Source: Acidobacteriota bacterium (GTDB lineage: Bacteria; Acidobacteriota; Terriglobia; Bryobacterales; Bryobacteraceae). From it: a stretch of DNA of 64,000 nt. The notes under the pieces are model-generated. The model was not told the DNA's origin, did not search any database, and was given only the letters and a program-made list of their open reading frames with translations. A program made the translations under genes and the position numbers. The stretch spans positions 1 to 64,000 of the forward strand of contig JAKOTR010000053.1 of NCBI GenBank assembly GCA_029776225.1, given 5' to 3'. This document shows positions 31,091-38,813 of this stretch, in pieces. Every line of letters starts with the position of its first letter. Position 1 is the first letter of the stretch.

Positions 31091-31714
31091 ATGGCAAGCA
31101 CGGTTCAAATTGCGTCAGATTGGGGGTTCCGGGCCGAGCCGGCGGCCCGGAACTACGAAACGGAACTCGTCAGGCGGGCCCAGACGGGGGATGAGGCGGC
31201 GTTCAGCGAAATCGTCGAGTGCCATCAGGCGAAAGTGAGATCGCTCATCAGCCGCTTCCTGCACAGTTGGGACGAAGCCGAGGACGTGGCCCAGGAAGTA
31301 TTTGCAAGAGCGTTTCTTTCGCTCCACAAGTTCAGGCGCCAGGGCACGCTCGCGTCGTGGCTCTACAGAATCGCCGTCAATCAATCGATCGAACATCTGC
31401 GCAGGAGAAAGTCCCGCCCGCTGGTGTATGAAAGCGAACTCAACCAGGAGGCCGCGCGGTCGGTTCGAAACCGCTGCCGCACGCACGAGGCCTCGCTGGA
31501 CGCCGTGCTTGCCCGGCGCCAGGCGCTTGGGAAATTGCTTCATGGCCTTTCAGCCTCCGAGAGGAGGATGCTGGTTATGGCGCAGGTCCACGGCTATACC
31601 ATGGAGGAGATAGCGAAGAAGACCGGCCGGAGCGTGAGCGCGGTTAAGGTGCGCTTGTATCGCATACGGAAGAAGCTGGCGGCGGCCGGCCGCACATTGC
31701 CGGAGCTGCCGTAG
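31091..31714 (+). CDS. ECF-type RNA polymerase sigma factor
   Basis: A 207-residue sigma-70-family protein. Region 2 occupies about 30-110 (DEAAFSEIVECHQAKVRSLI, AEDVAQEVFARAFL, ASWLYRIAVNQSIEHLRRRK) and region 4 about 140-200, with the helix-turn-helix YTMEEIAKKTGRSVSAVKVR. No anti-sigma factor with a zinc or membrane motif adjoins it; the preceding Spy-like gene could instead provide the envelope signal. That regulatory link is inference. The product is cytoplasmic. Confidence 0.93.
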   Translation: MASTVQIASDWGFRAEPAARNYETELVRRAQTGDEAAFSEIVECHQAKVRSLISRFLHSWDEAEDVAQEVFARAFLSLHKFRRQGTLASWLYRIAVNQSIEHLRRRKSRPLVYESELNQEAARSVRNRCRTHEASLDAVLARRQALGKLLHGLSASERRMLVMAQVHGYTMEEIAKKTGRSVSAVKVRLYRIRKKLAAAGRTLPELP

Positions 31715-31770
31715 GATCCACCGCTCGCGGCGGCGCGAAGCCGGAGCAGCCGGCCCGTGATAAGGTTTGG

Positions 31771-31850
31771 ATTTGCAGACCGCCCTCGCAAGCCCAGCGC
31801 CTGAGCTGATACTTGCCGGCCGCCCTCGGAAGTCCAGCGGCGGAGTCGAT
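31771..31850. repeat. Imperfect 40-bp tandem repeat just before the histidine kinase start
   Basis: Two adjacent 40-base units (31771-31810 and 31811-31850) match at 31 of 40 positions; each contains CGCCCTCG, AAG, CCAGCG and ends GAT. The second unit carries the GGAG ribosome-binding site of the gene at 31853, so the leader seems to have been duplicated. Confidence 0.55.
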
Positions 31851-31852
31851 CT

Positions 31853-33625
31853 ATGAACCTCAAGAGAGTCAGACAGCGAGCCGCACACTCCTGGTTGTTT
31901 CTGGGCGCGCTGTTTGTACTCGGTGGAGTGCTGGGGTTCCTGCAATACCGCTGGACAGGCGAAGTCAGTGTCGCGGAGCGCGAACGTCTCCGCGCAAGCC
32001 TGCGGTCGAGTCTGTTCCGGCTCAGCCAGGACCTCAACGCTGAGGTCGCCGCGGCATGCCGGAGCATTACGCCGATCGAGGCGCAACCGAGCGCCACCCA
32101 GACCGAATCGGAAATCGCGGCGCGCTTCGCCGAGTGGAAGAAAACCACTCGCCACGAGCGGCTCTTCAGCCGCATTGCGCTGGCTGTTCCCGGCAACGGC
32201 GGTTTTGAACTGCACGGGCTCGACCTTGAGCAAGGAACCTTCGCGCCGGCCGAGTGGCCGTCCGAGTGGGCCGGTCTCAAGCAGCGGCTCCACTGGCAAA
32301 TGTCGCCGGGACGCGGTCCGTTCCGCGACTTTCCGCACCCCCAGGACCCGCTAACCATTGAGCTGCCGCTGTTTGCGATGCCCCGCCCCGGCGATTCCGG
32401 ACGGTTCTTTCAGCGAGAGCCCCACTGGCTGATTTTCGAGCTGAACCTGCAGGCCCTGCGGGACTCCGTATTGCCGGACCTCATCGAGCGTCATCTGAAC
32501 ACGGCGGACGATCCCGACTACGACGTGGTGATCACCACGCGGACCATCCCACCGGCAGTGATCTATCAATCGGACCCGGGACGCACGGTCCAGGAGGTCA
32601 CTGCCGCCGCCGACGCTTCCGTTCCCCTCCTCGATTTGCGGACGGAACAGTTTCGCCGCTGGGCGCCCGGCGTTCCGGGACCGAGGAGCGTGCAACCCTT
32701 CGCCCGACGGGGTGGTTTTGGCGGCGGCAGGGGACGGGGCATGATGGATGCCTTCGCGCGATGGGAGATGTACGTGCGCCACCGCGCCGGGTCTCTCGAA
32801 GCCGTGGTCTCGCGCGCCAGGTGGCGCAACCTCGCCGTCACCGCCGGACTGCTGATGCTGATGGGGGCCGCCGCGGTCGCGCTGGCGCGGTATACACGCC
32901 GGGAACAGCGGCTGGCCGAGTTGCAGATCGGCTTCGTCGCCGGCGTCTCCCACGAGTTGCGGACTCCGTTAACCGTAATCCATACCGCCGCTTACAACCT
33001 GCGCGGCAAAGTGGCGGCCAGCCCCGAGCAGGTGGAGCGGTATGGCGCCTTGATCCAGCAGGAGAGCGGCAGGTTGAGAGGCCTGGTCGATCAGATTCTG
33101 GATTTTGCCCGCGCCGAATCCGGCTACGTGGTAAAGGAACCGGAACCCGTGAATGTCGAGACCGTGATCGACGAAGTGCTCGATTCGGCCAAAGCGTTAA
33201 TCGAGGCCCACCACTGCAGCGTCGAGAAGCAAATCGAGCCCGGACTGCCCGCCATTTCCGGCGACCGCGTGGGGCTGAGGCACGCCCTGGCAAACGTGCT
33301 GAACAATGCAGCCAAGTACGGCTCGAAGGGAGGCAACTGGATCGGAGTATTTGCGTCCAAAATAGAAAAGAGGAATCAGGTCGAAATCCGGATCGCGGAC
33401 CGCGGACCGGGAATTCCGGCCGACGAGCAGGAGCAAGTCTTCGAGCCCTTTTTCCGCGGCCGGATGGCCGTCGAGAACCAGGTACACGGCACGGGCCTGG
33501 GCCTGAACCTCGCGAAAAAAATCGTGGAGGCCCACGGCGGCAGCATACAGGTGAAAAGCGAACTAACGAAAGGAACGGTGTTCACGATCCGGCTGCCCGC
33601 CGCGGCCAACGCAAGACAGCCATGA
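31853..33625 (+). CDS. Membrane sensor histidine kinase
   Basis: A 590-residue kinase. A membrane helix at about 15-32 is followed by a large periplasmic sensor domain (about 35-310, no family recognised) and a second helix at about 323-343. HisKA comes next, with the phosphorylated histidine H367 in GVSHELRTPL. The ATPase domain spans about 480-585 (NVLNNAAKYGSKG, DRGPGIPADEQEQVFEPFFRG, GTGLGLNLAKKIVEAHGG). There is no obvious HAMP domain. The stop overlaps the response-regulator start by four bases (ATGA), so the two are coupled. Confidence 0.93.
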   Translation: MNLKRVRQRAAHSWLFLGALFVLGGVLGFLQYRWTGEVSVAERERLRASLRSSLFRLSQDLNAEVAAACRSITPIEAQPSATQTESEIAARFAEWKKTTRHERLFSRIALAVPGNGGFELHGLDLEQGTFAPAEWPSEWAGLKQRLHWQMSPGRGPFRDFPHPQDPLTIELPLFAMPRPGDSGRFFQREPHWLIFELNLQALRDSVLPDLIERHLNTADDPDYDVVITTRTIPPAVIYQSDPGRTVQEVTAAADASVPLLDLRTEQFRRWAPGVPGPRSVQPFARRGGFGGGRGRGMMDAFARWEMYVRHRAGSLEAVVSRARWRNLAVTAGLLMLMGAAAVALARYTRREQRLAELQIGFVAGVSHELRTPLTVIHTAAYNLRGKVAASPEQVERYGALIQQESGRLRGLVDQILDFARAESGYVVKEPEPVNVETVIDEVLDSAKALIEAHHCSVEKQIEPGLPAISGDRVGLRHALANVLNNAAKYGSKGGNWIGVFASKIEKRNQVEIRIADRGPGIPADEQEQVFEPFFRGRMAVENQVHGTGLGLNLAKKIVEAHGGSIQVKSELTKGTVFTIRLPAAANARQP

Positions 33626-34305
33626 GCGCGCGCGTTCTTTTAGTCGAGGACGAGCCCGGCTTGGTTATGGCGCTGTCGGACCTGTTGACGTCCGAGGGCT
33701 ACACCGTGGAGACCGCCACCGACGGGGACACCGCGGCTGCCAAGGCCGCAAGCGAACCCTTCGACATCATCGTTCTCGACGTGATGCTGCCCGGCAAGAG
33801 CGGCTTCGACGTTTGCCGCGAGCTCCGGCAGCAGGGCAAGGACGTGGCCGTGCTGATGCTGACCGCCCGCACGCAGGTGGCGGACCGCGTGGCCGGCCTC
33901 AAACTCGGAGCGGACGACTACCTGACAAAGCCGTTCGAGCCGCCGGAATTGCTTGCGCGGATCGAGGCCCTGCTGCGCCGCGTGAAGAACAATCGCACTC
34001 CGGTGTCGCGCTTCCAGTTCGGCGACGTCGAAGTCGATTTCGACAAGGGCGAAGCGACAAAAGGCGGCGTGCCGGTGAGCCTGGCCGGGAAGGAACTCGA
34101 GCTGCTGCGCTGGCTGATCAACAATCGCGGCAAAGTCGTTTCCCGCAACGAGCTGCTGGAAGGCGTCTGGGAGTACCAACCCGGAGTCTCTTCCAGGACC
34201 GTCGATGTGCACATCGCGTGGCTGCGGCAGAAGCTTGAAGACAACCCGCAAAACCCGCGGCACATCCACACGGTTCGAGGCGTCGGATACCGGTTCTCAC
34301 CCTGA
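33622..34305 (+). CDS. OmpR-family response regulator
   Basis: A 227-residue transcription factor. The receiver domain (1-115) has the acidic pocket EDE at 9-11, phospho-acceptor D53 in VLDVMLPG and the conserved lysine in LTKPF. The C-terminal winged helix (about 130-227) ends with the OmpR-type SRTVDVHIAWLRQKL and HTVRGVGYRFSP. The frame is open far upstream inside the kinase gene, but the ATG at 33622 is coupled to the kinase stop and matches family N-termini. Its last 9 bases overlap the convergent tlyA gene. Confidence 0.95.
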   Translation: MSARVLLVEDEPGLVMALSDLLTSEGYTVETATDGDTAAAKAASEPFDIIVLDVMLPGKSGFDVCRELRQQGKDVAVLMLTARTQVADRVAGLKLGADDYLTKPFEPPELLARIEALLRRVKNNRTPVSRFQFGDVEVDFDKGEATKGGVPVSLAGKELELLRWLINNRGKVVSRNELLEGVWEYQPGVSSRTVDVHIAWLRQKLEDNPQNPRHIHTVRGVGYRFSP

Positions 34306-35046
34306 GGGCGCCGCGCGCCGCGCGTGAAGGAAAAACTCCCGGTTGCCTTCCGCGCCGAGTATCGGACTTTCCACAAGCGCGGTGCTGAAGCCGGCGGCGC
34401 GGACGGCCTTTTCGACTGTGGCGCAGGCCTCCGCGTGGAGCCGCGGGTCGCGAACGATGCCGCCCTTGCCGACCTGCCCGCGCCCCACCTCAAACTGCGG
34501 CTTGACTAGGATGACCATTTCGCCCGTCTCCTTCAGCAGCGGCACGATCGCGGGAAAAACCAGAGTGACGGAGATGAAACTCACGTCGCACACCGCCAGG
34601 TCGACCGCTTCGCCGATGTCCTCGAAACGCAGGTAGCGCGCGTTGATGTTTTCGCGGACCACGACGCGCGGGTCGGTGCGCAGTTTCCAATCGAGTTGCC
34701 CCGCGCCGACATCCACGGCGTAAACGCGCGCCGCCCCGCGCTGGAGGAGGCAGTCGGTGAATCCTCCGGTGGATGCGCCGACGTCCAGGCAGACCTTGCC
34801 CTCCGCGCTGATCTGGAAGTGATCAAGCGCCGCAGCCAGCTTGATGCCTCCGCGGCTGACGTACGGCAGGCGCCCGGCCAGTTCGATGCGGCTCTCGACG
34901 GAAACGGCGTGGCCCGGTTTCTCGGCTTTTTGGCCGTCCACGAAGACCTCGCCCGCCAGAATCAGTGCCTGCGCCTTGGCCCGCGATTCCACCAGGCCCC
35001 GCTCCACAAGCAACTGATCAAGCCGCCGCCGGGCGGGCGCCTTCAT
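34297..35046 (-). CDS. tlyA: TlyA-family rRNA 2'-O-methyltransferase
   Basis: A 249-residue protein: an N-terminal S4 RNA-binding domain (RLDQLLVERGLVESRAKAQALI, about 5-65) and an FtsJ-type methyltransferase domain with the SAM-binding VCLDVGASTGGFTDCLLQRGA, then VRENINARYL and the PQFEVGRGQVGKGG segment. TlyA methylates 16S and 23S rRNA and was formerly called hemolysin A. The ATG at 35046 overlaps the ispA stop by four bases. The longer frame to 35136 lies inside ispA and is not used. Confidence 0.93.
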   Translation of the reverse strand: MKAPARRRLDQLLVERGLVESRAKAQALILAGEVFVDGQKAEKPGHAVSVESRIELAGRLPYVSRGGIKLAAALDHFQISAEGKVCLDVGASTGGFTDCLLQRGAARVYAVDVGAGQLDWKLRTDPRVVVRENINARYLRFEDIGEAVDLAVCDVSFISVTLVFPAIVPLLKETGEMVILVKPQFEVGRGQVGKGGIVRDPRLHAEACATVEKAVRAAGFSTALVESPILGAEGNREFFLHARRAAPSG

Positions 35047-35927
35047 TTGGTGCGCTCGACTATAAGCCCGGCGATCTCCCAAAGGCGCCGGGCGCGCTCC
35101 CCGAACGGCTCGAGCGCGCGGCGGGCAGCTTCGCACTCCTCCTTGGCCATGCGGTGGGATTCCTCCAGGCCATAGACCACGGGGAAAGTGATCTTGTGCT
35201 GCTGCGCGTCCTTTCCTGCCGTCTTGCCGAGCGCTTCGGAGGACTGTTCGACGTCGAGGATGTCGTCCACGATCTGAAACGCCAGTCCGATGTGTTCGCC
35301 GTAGCAGGTGAGCGCGTCGAGTTGGGCTTCGTTCGCGCCGGCGCAGATTGCTCCCATGCGCACACTGGCCCGCAGCAGCGCGCCGGTCTTCGCGCGATGG
35401 ATGCGCTCCAGCAGCTCGGCGGTGGGCTCCTGGCGCTCGCCTTCGAGGTCGGCCACCTGCCCGCCGATCATCCCGCCGACGGTGCCGGCAGCGGTGGAAA
35501 GCTCCCTGATGAGCCGGACCTTGCGGTCGCCGTCGGCGCCGGGCATTTCCGAAAGCATTTGGAAAGCCACGGTCAGAAGCGCATCACCGGCTAAGATGGC
35601 GATGGCTTCGCCGAACTGTTTGTGACAGGTGGGACGGCCGCGCCGCAGATCGTCATTGTCCAGCGCCGGCAAATCGTCGTGGATCAGCGAGTACGTATGC
35701 ACGCACTCCAGAGCGCACGCCGCCACCTCCGCGCCCGGTGCCGTGTCCGACACCGCCGAGGCCGCCGCCAGGCACAAAATCGGGCGTATGCGCTTGCCCC
35801 CGGCAAACAGGCTGTAGCGCATCGCGCGGTGAATGATCTCCGGGGGCTGCTGCTCGCCGGGAATCAACCTCTCCAGAGTTCTGTCTATGAATTGTTGCTG
35901 TTCCGCAACATAGTCGAGGAGAGTCAT
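35043..35927 (-). CDS. ispA: Farnesyl/geranyl diphosphate synthase
   Basis: A 294-residue short-chain polyprenyl diphosphate synthase making the C15 (or C20) precursor for quinone tails and undecaprenol. Both aspartate-rich motifs are present: HDDLPALDNDDLRRGRPT and QIVDDILDVE. GGKRIRPIL lies near residue 48, and YSLIHDD marks the chain-length region. The ATG at 35927 overlaps the xseB stop (ATGA) and the gene's own stop overlaps tlyA (ATGA), so the three genes form one coupled operon. The product feeds the menaquinone made by mqnA and mqnC. Confidence 0.94.
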   Translation of the reverse strand: MTLLDYVAEQQQFIDRTLERLIPGEQQPPEIIHRAMRYSLFAGGKRIRPILCLAAASAVSDTAPGAEVAACALECVHTYSLIHDDLPALDNDDLRRGRPTCHKQFGEAIAILAGDALLTVAFQMLSEMPGADGDRKVRLIRELSTAAGTVGGMIGGQVADLEGERQEPTAELLERIHRAKTGALLRASVRMGAICAGANEAQLDALTCYGEHIGLAFQIVDDILDVEQSSEALGKTAGKDAQQHKITFPVVYGLEESHRMAKEECEAARRALEPFGERARRLWEIAGLIVERTK

Positions 35928-36160
35928 GTCTTGTCCGAACGGAAAGGTTCGGGCTGAATTCGGCCGTTCTTCCTGATCAAAGTTTCCACACGAGTTTCCG
36001 CTTCCTCGAGCTGTCTGCGGCAAGTGTTGCTGAGCTGAACGCCCTTCTCGAAGAGCTCCAGGGAGCGCTCGAGCGGGAGCTCGCCGCCCTCGAGTTCCTT
36101 GACGACCTTCTCGAGCTCTTCGAGGCAGGCCTCGAAGGACAACTCCGGTTGCTCTGACAT
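35924..36160 (-). CDS. xseB: Exodeoxyribonuclease VII small subunit
   Basis: A 78-residue helical protein matching XseB: LSFEACLEELEKVVKELEGGELPLERSLELFEKG, then the C-terminal coil CRRQLEEAETRVETLI. It binds the XseA catalytic subunit, whose gene is not in this window, to degrade single-stranded DNA. AAAGG lies four bases before the ATG. It heads the coupled xseB-ispA-tlyA operon, an order conserved in many bacteria. Confidence 0.93.
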   Translation of the reverse strand: MSEQPELSFEACLEELEKVVKELEGGELPLERSLELFEKGVQLSNTCRRQLEEAETRVETLIRKNGRIQPEPFRSDKT

Positions 36161-36213
36161 TTGCCTTTATATTTTAGAACAAGGTAACGCAGCGGACACC
36201 CGTCTAAACACAC

Positions 36214-36429
36214 CTACCGGCGCGGGCGAAATGCTATGGTGTACACCGCGCCGAGCACCGTCAGCAGCGCTCCCCACCAGATGGGCGCGTGCAGCTCGGC
36301 CAGCACGGTTTCCTGCGCCGGCGGGTTCACCAGATGGTAGATTCCCGAACCCATGATCAGCACGCCGTAGATCAGCAGGAGAACCCCGACAAAAAGCCAG
36401 ATCGAAATAAATTGCCTTTGCTCGGACAT
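36214..36429 (-). CDS. Small membrane protein following the symporter
   Basis: A 71-residue protein with two membrane helices (about 10-32 and 48-65), separated by a short loop (HLVNPPAQETVLAELHAP), and a basic end RPRR. It starts 6 bases after the symporter stop and so is probably its cotranscribed partner. I see no named family. Confidence 0.65.
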   Translation of the reverse strand: MSEQRQFISIWLFVGVLLLIYGVLIMGSGIYHLVNPPAQETVLAELHAPIWWGALLTVLGAVYTIAFRPRR

Positions 36430-36435
36430 GATTCC

Positions 36436-38100
36436 CTACCAGAAAATGATCTGAAGCACTGCCCACACCACCGCCACCACAATCGCCCAGAACAGGGAGC
36501 GTTTGTACAGCGGCAGGTGCCCCTCCGAAGGCACGGGCGTCAGGCCGTAAACGAGGCCCCTCAGCTCCGATTCCGGCTTCGGCTTGGTCATGTAAGTAAC
36601 CGCCACCGTCACAATCACGCAGATCAGCCAGGACCACAGGGCGCGGTACATGTTCTCCGCCATGTCTTTGGCGTCCGGAGAGAGCGCGATGTAGGCGAGC
36701 GCGGAGGGATCTAGCTTCACCCACAGCCACATCGCGATGGACGATACCGTGCCGGCCAGCAGGCCCCAGAAACCGCCCGCGGGCGTCGTCCGCTTCCACA
36801 GCATGCCGAGCAGCACCGTACCGAACAGCGGGGCGATGAAGAAACTGAACAGCGCCTGAACGTAATCCATGATGCTCAGGAACTGCATCACCAGATACGC
36901 CGTGCCGATGCTCACCAGCACGCCCAGGATGGTGCACCAGCGGCCCATGCTGACGTAGTGGGCGTCCGTCGCGTTTTTCTTGATCAGGGCGCGGTAGATG
37001 TCATAGGTCCACACGGTGGCGAACGCGCTTACGTTGCCCGCCATCCCAGACATGAACCCGGCGATCAGCGCCGTGATCCCTAGCCCCAGCAAGCCCGGAC
37101 CGCAGTAGCGCGCCAGCATCAGCGGCAGCACTTCGTTGTAACTGTGGCCGCCGGTGGCGACAGCCTCCGCCTCGCCCGTGAGATTCATCGGCAGCAGCGC
37201 CAGGCCCAGCAAGCCGGGCAGAATCACGATGAATGGCACCATCATCTTGAAGGCGGCGCCGATGATGGGAGCGAGCTTGGCCGCGTGCAGGTCCTTGGCC
37301 GCGAGCACGCGCTGGACGACAAGGAAATCCGTCGTCCAGTAGCCGAACGAAATCACCCAGCCGAGGCCGAGCACGATACCGGTCCAGTGGATCCCCATGG
37401 GATTGTCGGAAAACGAACCCAATGTGCGCCACAAGTGGGTGTAATCGCCGCTCCAGCGTTCGCCGATCTTCTGGACCATGCCGCTCCAGCCGCCCGCTTC
37501 AATCAAACCGAGAATCGGGACGAGCATCGCGCCCAGCCAAATCAGCACGAACTGGAGCACTTCATTGAAAATCGCCGAAAGCAGGCCTCCCAGGGCGACA
37601 TAAACCGCCACGGTGAGCGACGCCACCCAGATCGAAAAGTGTATGTCCCAGCCCAGCACGACCTTCAGCACGAGCGCCATCGAATACATGTTGATACCCG
37701 ACATCAGCACGGTCATGAGGGCAAAGGTAACGGCCGACAGGGCGCGCGTCGACTCGCCGTATCGCAGCTTCAGATATCCCGGCACAGAGTGCGTCTTCGA
37801 GATGTAGTAGAACGGCATCATTACGATGCCCAGGAAGAGCATCGCCGGGATAGCGCCGATCCAGTACCAGTGGGTCGCGAGAATGCCGTACTGGTAGGCT
37901 GCCGCCGCCCAGCCCATCAACTCCAGCGAACCGAGGTTCGCCGCCAGAAAGCTCAGCCCGGCGACCCAGGCGGTCATCTCGCGCCCGGCCAGGAAAAAGT
38001 CTTCACCCGATCGCGTGAAGCGCTTCAGGTAGAAACCGATCCCCAGCACGAAGGCGAAATAGATGGCGATGATGGCCACGTCGATTGCGCTGAGGCTCAT
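36436..38100 (-). CDS. Sodium:solute symporter (SSS family, SGLT-like)
   Basis: A 554-residue inner-membrane transporter with about fourteen helices. The family blocks FLAGREMTAWVAGLSFLAANLGSLELMGWAAAAY and YWTTDFLVVQRVLAAKDLHAAKLAP match the SGLT-like sugar branch of the SSS family, which takes up sugars or inositol with sodium. A GTG at 38151 would add 17 residues and has TATAAT 8 bases upstream, so a leaderless start there is a real alternative; the ATG at 38100 fits the usual N-terminus better. A LacI-operator-like site overlaps the promoter. Confidence 0.92.
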   Translation of the reverse strand: MSLSAIDVAIIAIYFAFVLGIGFYLKRFTRSGEDFFLAGREMTAWVAGLSFLAANLGSLELMGWAAAAYQYGILATHWYWIGAIPAMLFLGIVMMPFYYISKTHSVPGYLKLRYGESTRALSAVTFALMTVLMSGINMYSMALVLKVVLGWDIHFSIWVASLTVAVYVALGGLLSAIFNEVLQFVLIWLGAMLVPILGLIEAGGWSGMVQKIGERWSGDYTHLWRTLGSFSDNPMGIHWTGIVLGLGWVISFGYWTTDFLVVQRVLAAKDLHAAKLAPIIGAAFKMMVPFIVILPGLLGLALLPMNLTGEAEAVATGGHSYNEVLPLMLARYCGPGLLGLGITALIAGFMSGMAGNVSAFATVWTYDIYRALIKKNATDAHYVSMGRWCTILGVLVSIGTAYLVMQFLSIMDYVQALFSFFIAPLFGTVLLGMLWKRTTPAGGFWGLLAGTVSSIAMWLWVKLDPSALAYIALSPDAKDMAENMYRALWSWLICVIVTVAVTYMTKPKPESELRGLVYGLTPVPSEGHLPLYKRSLFWAIVVAVVWAVLQIIFW

Positions 38101-38159
38101 CAATTGGCTGCGCCCGGCCTGCAAAATCAGAACGCCCATAGCAAGATCCACGTTGGACG

Positions 38160-38165
38160 ATTATA
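38160..38165 (-). promoter_or_regulatory. -10 element of the symporter gene
   Basis: Perfect TATAAT on the minus strand, 8 bases before an in-frame GTG at 38151 and 59 before the ATG at 38100. Confidence 0.5.
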
Positions 38166-38175
38166 TCCGACTGTG

Positions 38176-38186
38176 AGCGCTTGCAT
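38176..38186. promoter_or_regulatory. LacI-operator-like site, copy 2
   Basis: AGCGCTTGCAT again, exactly as at 30298, lying between the expected -35 and -10 of the symporter promoter, where a bound repressor would block polymerase. Confidence 0.45.
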
Positions 38187-38244
38187 AGGCAAAAAATCGG
38201 CCCCTCGCGTGACGCTTTCATGACAATCGCCCCAGGGGTCCGGC

Positions 38245-38250
38245 TACCAT
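38245..38250 (+). promoter_or_regulatory. -10 element abutting the small outer-membrane protein start
   Basis: TACCAT ends 7 bases before the ATG at 38258. ATGACA at 38220-38225 is a possible -35, though the 19-bp spacer is long. Confidence 0.35.
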
Positions 38251-38257
38251 CGTTTGA

Positions 38258-38794
38258 ATGAGATCCGTTGTCCTGTTGTTCGCATTCATCGCGGCGTACG
38301 CCCAGGAACCGCCGCCCCGCATCGAGGCGGGCGTCCATCTCAGCACCATCGACCAGGCCGCGCTGTACGAAAAACCTGTCGGTGGCGGCGGGCGCTTCAC
38401 GCTCCGGCTGACTCGCTTCGTCTCCCTGGATGCGGAAGTGAACCGGTACCCCATCGGCGGAGCACAGGCCGGGTTTCCGCTAACGCAGGTGCTTGCCGGC
38501 GCGCGCGCCGGGGTGATCCTCGGTCCCATGGGTATCTTCGCCAAGGTCCGACCGGGGTTTTCGAGCTACGACGCCACTGCGGATCGCCCCGGAATCGGCA
38601 CCAAGCCCAATCTCGACATCGGCGGGGTCATCGCGTTCTATTCACAGCGGCACGTCGGCGCGCGGTTCGATTTCGGCAGCACCGTGATCTTCTATGGCAA
38701 CAGCCCGGTCCGGACGCCGTTGAGCCCGGAGCCGGTCACGCTGGGAACACGCGCGCTTCTTCAGGCGAGCGCCGGCGTTTTTGCGTGGTTTTAG
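38258..38794 (+). CDS. Small outer-membrane beta-barrel-like protein
   Basis: A 178-residue exported protein with a short signal peptide (MRSVVLLFAFIAAYAQE). The body alternates hydrophobic and polar residues with frequent glycines and aromatics (GGRFTLRLTRFVSLDAEVNR, GARAGVILGPMGIFAKVRPG, VGARFDFGSTVIFY) and ends in F, all features of an eight-strand barrel. It divides from the symporter gene and precedes the GH42 gene by 19 bases, but GH42 has its own -10. Substrate or role unknown. Confidence 0.7.
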   Translation: MRSVVLLFAFIAAYAQEPPPRIEAGVHLSTIDQAALYEKPVGGGGRFTLRLTRFVSLDAEVNRYPIGGAQAGFPLTQVLAGARAGVILGPMGIFAKVRPGFSSYDATADRPGIGTKPNLDIGGVIAFYSQRHVGARFDFGSTVIFYGNSPVRTPLSPEPVTLGTRALLQASAGVFAWF

Positions 38795-38800
38795 GCGAGA

Positions 38801-38806
38801 TACAAT
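38801..38806 (+). promoter_or_regulatory. -10 element abutting the GH42 start
   Basis: TACAAT ends 7 bases before the ATG at 38814, with no Shine-Dalgarno. Confidence 0.4.
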
Positions 38807-38813
38807 CTTCGGC

